Shown piece after piece: positions 1 through 4,799 of a stretch of 5,622 nt of DNA. The position numbers were made by a program, and so were the translations under genes. The first letter of the stretch is position 1; each line of letters opens with the position of its first letter. This DNA comes from JAUWPO01 sp965603285 (GTDB lineage: Bacteria > Chloroflexota > Anaerolineae > Anaerolineales > UBA4823): NCBI GenBank assembly GCA_965603285.1, contig CBFDCK010000172.1:1-5622 (forward strand), given 5' to 3'. The notes under the pieces are model-generated. The model was not told the DNA's origin, made no database searches, and worked only from the letters and a program-made list of their open reading frames with translations.

Positions 1-1443
1 CCGCAACGGTAAAAACATTTCGGGGCGCTGGTTGAGGATCATAGCGAGCAAACTACTTTTCTTGCGCAAGGGATCTTCCTTGTAACCGCCAACCTGATCG
101 AGGGTTACCATAAAAGTCTGCAAGGGTTGAGCGGATGCCAGGGCTTTATCCAGTACAACCTGCGGCGTGAGTTGAAGCGCAAGCATATCGCGCCCATACT
201 TGCGCGCCTGTTCCAGGTGCAAATCCAGGGCGGGCATTGGATTATCTCCATTATCCGCTCTAAAGACCTCCAGCAATTCCTCGCGGCTCAAATTGACCTG
301 CCGTTCTGGAGAACAGAAATCTGGATCTACCTCGACCCGGCGCCAGAACGCGTCCCACAAATAGTCCGAACCCTTCTGTTCGACACCGCGGATCCTGGCA
401 ATCAGCGGCTGGTAATAGCGGTTATTTCGCTCGGACCAAAAACTAAACTGCTGCAGCGTGAACGCGAAGAAATAATCCAGCGCCCTGGTATGTCCGACAG
501 GAGGAAGTTCCGGGCTGACAAATGGAAACGGGGACGTTTCAGACAGAGTCGAGATCTTCTCGGCAACTTCCCGCACCCGCCCATCATTGACCTGAACGCG
601 CGCGTCCAGAGGCACCTCTGGGGGCGGATCCTCAGACAAAAGCGCAGAGGGACCAACCTGTGTGATCATCTCCGCCGCCAGCGGAACGGCGTGGCGCGCT
701 GCCATGACGGGATGTTCCTTTTGAAGCAGATAGGCCAGCGTCGCGCCGCAAAAAGTATCGCCCGCGCCTGTTGGATCCACTACGGTGGTTGAAACCGCCG
801 GAATCAACGTGGAAGTATGGCCCTGAATGATGCAAGCCCCCTGTGCGCCCAGGGTGACATAGATAACTTTTCCTGGTTCGGTGTAGGCTGATTCAAGGGA
901 ACCAAACACAGCCTTGGCTTCCAGATCATTCATAAAAAAGTAATCGCTCAGTTCCATAACAGCGCGCACAGCCTGCGGCTGCTCGTCCGCAATAAATAAA
1001 CCCGTTCCAGCAGAAATCTGTTTCGCGCCGCGCTGCCGGCAGGCTTGGATGAAAGACAACTGCTTTGTCGCATCGCCTTTCGGACCTACGTGAACGAGGT
1101 CATACTTTGACAGGTCCGCTGGAAGCATTGTGGGTGAAAGCATTGCCACAGCATCAACCGCCACTTTGAGATATTCGGTTTTCCCCCCCCGATAGGAAAT
1201 CTCAAACTGAAGCATTTGCGCAGGAGAGATAACCGGACCGAGCCATTCCGTTAAACGCGCAGCCACAGGCTTCAAAGGTTCCGGGCAAGGGTGAGGGCGA
1301 AGATAAAACATCGCTACCTGGGATCTACAACGACATGCGGCCATCGCGGTATACATGCCCGCGCCGCCCACACTTTCAACAGTTCGATCTTCCAAATGCA
1401 GAACATCGAATGACGCTCCGCCGACGACCAGTAATTGATTCAT
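1..1443 (-). CDS. PfkB-family kinase fused to Qng1-like queuosine-5'-phosphate glycosidase domain (C-terminus cut by window edge)
   Basis: One open frame of 481 codons from ATG (1441-1443), with no stop before the left edge. Residues 1-270 are a PfkB/ribokinase-type kinase: sugar-binding Asp13 (GGASFD), the di-glycine segment GGAGMYTA (26-33), NDLE (172-175, the NxxE motif), VTLGAQGA (196-203) and the signature DPTGAGDTF (223-231) with catalytic base Asp229. From about residue 283 it resembles Qng1/DUF2419: GRVREVAEKI (288-297), QFSFWSERN (332-340; human Qng1, recalled from memory, has NFSFWSEQD), GSDYLW, then EELLEVFRADNG (388-399) before MP (402-403), and DPLRKK (457-462). Qng1 hydrolyses queuosine-5'-phosphate to queuine and ribose-5-phosphate, so the inferred role is two-step cytoplasmic queuosine salvage. 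About 100 residues of the Qng1 fold, probably including its ADYRxPQ-like active-site segment, lie outside the window. The ATG follows an excellent Shine-Dalgarno sequence. Kinase call is firm, Qng1 call good, kinase substrate inferred. Alternative: another nucleoside or sugar substrate. Confidence 0.82.
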   Translation of the reverse strand, partial: MNQLLVVGGASFDVLHLEDRTVESVGGAGMYTAMAACRCRSQVAMFYLRPHPCPEPLKPVAARLTEWLGPVISPAQMLQFEISYRGGKTEYLKVAVDAVAMLSPTMLPADLSKYDLVHVGPKGDATKQLSFIQACRQRGAKQISAGTGLFIADEQPQAVRAVMELSDYFFMNDLEAKAVFGSLESAYTEPGKVIYVTLGAQGACIIQGHTSTLIPAVSTTVVDPTGAGDTFCGATLAYLLQKEHPVMAARHAVPLAAEMITQVGPSALLSEDPPPEVPLDARVQVNDGRVREVAEKISTLSETSPFPFVSPELPPVGHTRALDYFFAFTLQQFSFWSERNNRYYQPLIARIRGVEQKGSDYLWDAFWRRVEVDPDFCSPERQVNLSREELLEVFRADNGDNPMPALDLHLEQARKYGRDMLALQLTPQVVLDKALASAQPLQTFMVTLDQVGGYKEDPLRKKSSLLAMILNQRPEMFLPLR

Positions 1444-1448
1444 GATAG

Positions 1449-1456
1449 ACCTCCTT
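1449..1456 (-). promoter_or_regulatory. Shine-Dalgarno sequence of the kinase-Qng1 gene
   Basis: The minus strand reads AAGGAGGT, full complement to the 16S anti-Shine-Dalgarno core, with 5 nt (CTATC) before ATG 1443. This fixes the start codon and implies efficient initiation. Confidence 0.85.
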
Positions 1457-1480
1457 CTACACGATATGCTACATGATATG
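1457..1480. repeat. 12-nt tandem direct repeat in the kinase-Qng1 leader
   Basis: On the minus strand CATATCATGTAG is followed at once by CATATCGTGTAG (11 of 12 identical), ending at the Shine-Dalgarno sequence. It may be a regulator site or a small slippage duplication; no function can be assigned. Confidence 0.5.
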
Positions 1481-1492
1481 TTTCAAGAGTCA

Positions 1493-1506
1493 GGGTTCCG
1501 GTACCC
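1493..1506. promoter_or_regulatory. Operator-like dyad in the kinase-Qng1 leader
   Basis: GGGTTCCGGTACCC is a 14-bp palindrome with one mismatched pair. If the promoter at 1523-1552 is real, this dyad lies just downstream of its start site and 49 nt upstream of the ATG. It could bind a repressor or form a small RNA hairpin. No known regulator motif is recognised. Confidence 0.25.
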
Positions 1507-1519
1507 GAGTTTTGTAACC

Positions 1520-1552
1520 CCTATTGTAATAGGTGGGATTGGCTGGAGTAAA
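1520..1552 (-). promoter_or_regulatory. Candidate sigma70-type promoter with dyad over the -10, for the kinase-Qng1 gene
   Basis: On the minus strand TTTACT (1547-1552, 4 of 6 to TTGACA) and TACAAT (1523-1528, 5 of 6 to TATAAT) are separated by 18 nt. The -10 lies inside CCTATTgtAATAGG (1520-1533, + strand), a perfect 6-bp inverted repeat with a 2-nt centre, as expected of an operator covering a -10. The transcript would have a leader of about 70 nt. Short consensus matches arise by chance, so the call is tentative. Confidence 0.33.
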
Positions 1553-1597
1553 TTCATCGAGCAGTTTTCTTCATTTCACGAAGCAGCCGAACAGATT

Positions 1598-1713
1598 GCA
1601 TAACCTGCACTGCGTGTCCAGAGCTTTTTGAGGGGAGCCTGCGGTCTGCGCTCCCCTCGCAGGCTGTGCGCCCCAGGGTACTCGCCTGACGGCGCACAAC
1701 GACCGGGTTAGGC
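1598..1713. repeat. Folded GC-rich element, attC-like candidate
   Basis: This 116-bp element is bounded by GCATAAC (1598-1604) and GTTAGGC (1707-1713), imperfect inverted repeats (6 of 7) resembling the outer boxes RYYYAAC and GTTRRRY of integron attC sites. Inside are a 9-bp perfect stem GAGGGGAGC/GCTCCCCTC (1630-1638/1650-1658) and an 8-bp stem TGTGCGCC/GGCGCACA (1665-1672/1691-1698) extended by CAGG/CCTG (1674-1677/1685-1688). An alternative 8-bp stem AGCCTGCG/CGCAGGCT (1636-1643/1658-1665) excludes the first. On the minus strand the element starts 32 nt after the amidohydrolase stop, where a cassette attC would sit. No T-run follows a stem on either strand, so it is not a classical terminator. 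Inner L boxes are not convincing and no integrase is visible. Alternative: a REP-like or cruciform intergenic repeat. Confidence 0.4.
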
Positions 1714-1745
1714 ATCAGTTTGCTGCTTGATTGCGCAATTGTCTG

Positions 1746-2954
1746 CTATTGCTTTAGAGTGATGTCACACCCGTCCTTGATGACATACAGCGGTTCTTCG
1801 TGAAACCAGATCGCTTCCCATACACTCTTGGCGTTTAGTACGACTAAATTAGCTCGGTTGCCTTCTTGTAGATCAAATCCCTCGATGCCCAGCGCTTGCG
1901 CGGCTCTCGTCGTGATCAGGTCGTAAAGGATCTCCATGTCCTGAAAGGTTGTCATCCACATCAGATGAGAAGCCAGGAAAGCCACCTCCAGCATGTTGTT
2001 GCGACCAAAGGGATAGTATGCATCTGCAATATCATCCTGTCCGAGAGCAATTCCTACTCCTGCATCGTAAAGAGAACGTACTCTGGCGTGGAGCGGCCCG
2101 GTCTGTGGATCGCTTACGATTCCAATTCGAGCCTTTTTAAGCAACGCCTATATCTTTATGTAGTAGGGCTCTGGATAGAGGGCCATGGCGCGGGCATGAT
2201 GGGCTGTAACTCGTCCTTGCCACCCTTCCTGGAGGGTTTTCACCGCCAGCATCTCAAGAGTCCGCAGACCTGGGTCTCCAGCATCATCAACCAACATCGA
2301 GATATTCTTATCGTATTCCTTGGCGATGGTAAACATCAAATCGACGTGCTTTTGAGCGTCCTCATCGGTGTACTCGATCCAGGGAATGCCTCCGACTACG
2401 TCGGCGCCCAGCTCCATCGCCTGTCTGACATAGTCTTCTGCACCAGGGTCTCTCACAATACCGTCCTGTGGAAAAGCTACGACCTGGATCTCCACTTGCT
2501 CTCTGAACTCCTCTCGCGCTCGGAGCACAGCCCTGACGCCCTCCAGCTTGGCCTTGGTATCTGTGTCTGCAAAGGCGCGGATGTGAGTATTACCAAACCT
2601 GATTGCGAGGTTGACGGCTTTTCGAACATTCTCGATGATCCATGTTTCATCATAGTGTTCTTCCACACTGGATGCCTGCTCAATGGCAGTCATCGCACCA
2701 CCCATCGTGCCGTTGGTGTAAGAGCGCAGAGCGTCTTCGCCAACCATTGTTAGGGTATAGACCTTGCAGAGGTGAAGGTGTCCGTTCACAAAGGACTCGG
2801 TGACCAGCCTTCCTCCTGCATCGATTGTATGCTTTGCTCTGGCACTTGGGATTGCGCCTATCTTGAGAACTCGTCCGTCCTTGATGCCGATGTCCAACAG
2901 ACTCCCTTTTGAAAAGCGAGTTCGTGCCCCTCTGATGAGTACATCAAGCTCCAT
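1746..2954 (-). pseudogene. CodA/AtzC-type amidohydrolase interrupted by an in-frame amber codon
   Basis: A 402-position frame from ATG (2952-2954) to TAG (1746-1748), broken once by TAG at 2148-2150 (position 269). Family features continue in the same frame on both sides, so this is a nonsense change and not a frameshift. Seen: GHLHL (58-62) with metal-ligand pair His59/His61, THIRAFAD (123-130), QVVAFPQDG (157-165, as in cytosine deaminase CodA), GADVVGGIP (183-191), RVTAHH (248-253); after the stop, GQDDIADAYYPFG with the metal-ligand Asp at about 307, and a C-terminal ANLVVLNA strand. Family members hydrolyse amide or amidine bonds of ring compounds such as cytosine, creatinine or triazines; the substrate here is unknown. 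The His aligned with CodA His214 is Leu221 (MLVDDAGD). AAAGGGAG (2961-2968) lies 6 nt upstream of the ATG. The 268-residue upstream product would lack the last barrel strands and the metal-binding Asp. Alternatives: base-call error, suppressed amber. Confidence 0.8.
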
Positions 2955-2979
2955 TCTGTGCTCCCTTTCTGGTGCAGAT

Positions 2980-3040
2980 GGTTAACGCCCGCTATTAAGC
3001 GGCTGCCCACACGCAACTTGGCTTAAAGACCAGGTTGGAG
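2980..3040 (-). repeat. Short attC-like candidate upstream of the amidohydrolase
   Basis: The minus strand runs 61 nt from CTCCAAC (3034-3040) to GTTAACC (2980-2986), with an inner inverted repeat TTAAGC/GCTTAA (3021-3026/2995-3000). Length and the GCTTAAT...GCGTTA 3' side resemble short integron attC sites, but the outer boxes match the RYYYAAC/GTTRRRY consensus imperfectly. A small hairpin CCGCT-TAAT-AGCGG (2990-3003) lies inside. Together with 1598-1713 it would flank the amidohydrolase as a cassette. Weak on its own. Confidence 0.22.
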
Positions 3041-3087
3041 TACAAACACCACTTGAACAGTGAGCTTATCATAATTGGAAATTAATT

Positions 3088-3240
3088 TCACAGGCCCAAT
3101 AAGCCCGAATTTTTCATAACCTCAATGAAAATCTTGCTTGGGCAGTCCGCTTGAATAGCATTGTAGGGCGACTTTTCTCTGTAAGTAAATCCACACTCTT
3201 TGTATGCGTAAATAATTTGGCGGTCACAGGCATTCGAATC
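3088..3240 (-). pseudogene. Start-less coding remnant, possibly the C-terminus of a GNAT-like protein
   Basis: A frame of 50 codons lies between TGA (3241-3243) and TGA (3088-3090) and reads like real protein, including IIYAYKECGFTYREKSPYN, followed by a Lys/Ile-rich end. It has no ATG, GTG or TTG until codon 42, so it cannot start independently. Y-K-x-C-G-F is reminiscent of the helix-4/strand-6 region (YxKxGF) of GNAT acetyltransferases. The adjacent frame upstream reads FDLTEIRMP, which could be the preceding strand if a frameshift lies near 3230. No catalytic part is present. It sits 89 nt downstream of the methyltransferase stop. Above the 3' end, AT-rich DNA with TATGAT (3068-3073, minus) could be a -10 for the amidohydrolase, without a good -35. 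Alternative: chance open frame. Confidence 0.25.
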
Positions 3241-3329
3241 TCAGTCAAATCAAAAGTGTGTCCGTTAGCAAGTCTTGGGAAGCGATTTCCGCGTCGGGTG
3301 CATGCGGGGTTAACGCGCCTGGTTCTAAA

Positions 3330-4103
3330 TCAAGAACTATCTTCCGCCAATCGGCAGACCACAAGTTGTTTCTCAGACATTGTATCAAAAGCTTCTTGGT
3401 TATAGCTGCCGTACTTGCATTCAAGTACGAACCCATTGAATTTGAGGAGTGCGTCTAGCTCTTGCGGGAAGTACATACGCATGTTCAACTCGCCCTCTAT
3501 CTCGGCATCTTCGCCTGGTATCGAGTGATAGGTCTTGATCCTCTTGATTTGCGTGTCAGACTCATATACGTAACTCTCGGTAACTGCAATTCTCCCTCTG
3601 CCGTCCGGATCATCGTATTCTGAAAAGGGAAATCTCTCGTCAGGCTTGTTAATCAGGAGCTCCATCTTCGGGACAAACACGTCGATAACGAAGCGACCAT
3701 TCGGAGCTAGGTGATTTCTAACACTCGCCAGACAGGCTTCGAAATCACTCAAGTCCAGCAGATGACAAAGTGTGTTGGCAGGAAGGATGATAAGGGAGAA
3801 TGCTTTACTGAGATCAAAGTCACGCATATCTGCTTTGATCCATTCGACCTCTACACCTGCCTCAGCGGACTTAATCCGAGCCTCCCTGAGCATCCCCTCG
3901 GCGTTGTCAATGCCCGTCACATAATATCCGGCCTGCGCCAGAGCGACCGTGATGCGCCCCGTTCCGCAAGCGAGCTCCAGAACTGGGTCTCCGTATTGTT
4001 TCGCCTGACTGATCCAGAACGGAAGGTCTTCACTCCCATTGGTGAAGAGCTGGTCATAATGCCTACCATCCAAGTAAATATCAACGATCTTTTCTTGCGT
4101 CAT
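3330..4103 (-). CDS. Class I SAM-dependent methyltransferase
   Basis: A 257-residue protein with the seven-strand Rossmann methyltransferase fold: motif I VLELACGTGR (41-50, SAM binding), motif II TGIDNAEGML (63-72, with Asp66 expected to bind the ribose hydroxyls), ADMRDF (91-96, adenine side), SLIILPANTLCHL (103-115, strand 4) and GRFVIDVF (136-143, strand 5). The C-terminal half (about 150-257) holds an inserted beta-rich segment and the end FNGFVLECKYGSY, as in small-molecule methyltransferases of the Methyltransf_25 type. The substrate cannot be told. A TTG 21 nt further upstream (4124) is in frame but lacks a Shine-Dalgarno sequence, whereas ATG 4103 has AAAAAGGA 10 nt upstream, so ATG is chosen. 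It starts 67 nt after the acetyltransferase stop in the same direction. Stop is TGA. All expected motifs are intact. Confidence 0.85.
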   Translation of the reverse strand: MTQEKIVDIYLDGRHYDQLFTNGSEDLPFWISQAKQYGDPVLELACGTGRITVALAQAGYYVTGIDNAEGMLREARIKSAEAGVEVEWIKADMRDFDLSKAFSLIILPANTLCHLLDLSDFEACLASVRNHLAPNGRFVIDVFVPKMELLINKPDERFPFSEYDDPDGRGRIAVTESYVYESDTQIKRIKTYHSIPGEDAEIEGELNMRMYFPQELDALLKFNGFVLECKYGSYNQEAFDTMSEKQLVVCRLAEDSS

Positions 4104-4130
4104 TGATAGAGATTCCTTTTTCAATGTGCT

Positions 4131-4168
4131 GCAGTGATTGGCGCGCTCACTACGACCGGATCACTCGC
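4131..4168. repeat. Inverted repeat between acetyltransferase and methyltransferase genes
   Basis: AGTGAT (4133-4138) and ATCACT (4160-4165) form a 6-bp stem, extended by a few more pairs after a one-base bulge (GC at 4131-4132 with GC at 4167-4168), around a 21-nt loop. No T-run follows on either strand, so it is not an intrinsic terminator. It could be a processing or attenuating hairpin in a shared transcript, or chance. Confidence 0.25.
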
Positions 4169-4170
4169 AG

Positions 4171-4698
4171 CTATGAAGCGCCAGCAGAATAGCCGTCAAG
4201 TGCATCCTCTTGTTCTGCATTATTCCCTTCAAGTAGTTTCTTCATGGGGATGCAGTCAACCTCGCCCCCATTTCTAAATCTATGCTTGCACTTCTGTCCA
4301 GGCTGAAATCCGGCATCAACATAGAAGTCCCTGGCATTGAGAGAAGATATGCAATGTACTTCACGAAGACCTGCCACCCTGGCAACGCACAGCAGTTCAT
4401 CGAGGATCAGGGTCCTAATACGTTTGCGAGCGTATTCTGACCTGACATACAGCTGGAGGATCTCTCCAGTTGTAATATCCAGTGTGCCAAATCCCACAGG
4501 CACAGATCTGTTCTGGGCTACGATGACGTGTCTTTCAGATATGTGTTCTTCGTAGCGCGCTGGGGTTCTTCCTCCTGACCAGGCATCAATCTCTGCTTCC
4601 GAGTAGTGGCTCTTACCCAATTCCCGAATTGACGAGACATGGATTTCAGACAATGCCTCACGATCCTGATGGGTGGCTTTTCGGATTGTGATTTCCAT
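4171..4698 (-). CDS. GNAT-family N-acetyltransferase with degenerate acetyl-CoA loop
   Basis: A 175-residue GNAT-fold protein: MEITIRKATHQDREALSEI at the N-terminus, VPVGFGTLD (66-74, strand 4 region), EILQLYVRSEYARKRIR (79-95, motif A) and LNARDFYVDAGF (120-131, motif B), ending in an Ile-Pro-Met-Lys-Lys strand. GNAT enzymes move the acetyl group of acetyl-CoA to an amine; the substrate here is unknown. In motif A the usual R/QxxGxG/A loop reads ARKRIRTLIL: both glycines are Arg (codons CGT and AGG), which should hinder pyrophosphate binding, so activity is doubtful. The frame is open up to 4803, overlapping the upstream hydrolase stop, but ATG 4698 is preferred: GGAG lies 5 nt upstream and the fold begins there. 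The last 20 residues (acidic, then Ser/Ala/Gly) are an unstructured extension. Stop is TAG. It starts 101 nt after the hydrolase stop, possibly in the same operon. Confidence 0.78.
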   Translation of the reverse strand: MEITIRKATHQDREALSEIHVSSIRELGKSHYSEAEIDAWSGGRTPARYEEHISERHVIVAQNRSVPVGFGTLDITTGEILQLYVRSEYARKRIRTLILDELLCVARVAGLREVHCISSLNARDFYVDAGFQPGQKCKHRFRNGGEVDCIPMKKLLEGNNAEQEDALDGYSAGAS

Positions 4699-4799
4699 TC
4701 TTACTCCAGTGCAGAACGGCCTCGAGCTAATCCGCCTTGCGACAAACGCAGCGAGGTCACCTGCGTACCAAGACGCACCAAACGGTAGTCTAGGAATCC

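Noticed and set aside
127..792. Plus-strand 221-codon frame opposite the kinase-Qng1 gene
   Set aside because: It is antisense to a frame with clear PfkB and Qng1-like motifs, is rich in Arg with no recognisable domain, and has no ribosome binding site.
1630..1658. Intrinsic terminator (9-bp GC-rich stem)
   Set aside because: The T-run (1625-1629) lies on the wrong side for the plus strand, and the minus strand has A-residues after the stem, so no U-tract follows in either RNA.
1746..2144. Separate 132-codon gene starting at TTG 2144
   Set aside because: It is in the same frame as the upstream amidohydrolase and continues the same fold across one TAG, with no Shine-Dalgarno sequence before the TTG.
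1896..2753. Plus-strand 285-codon frame opposite the amidohydrolase
   Set aside because: Antisense shadow of a conserved CodA-type frame; Cys/His/Ser-rich composition with no domain. Its length comes from the codon structure of the opposite strand.
3215..3250. tRNA T-arm-like GCATTCGAATC
   Set aside because: The flanking bases do not form the 5-bp T-stem and no acceptor or anticodon stem can be found nearby.
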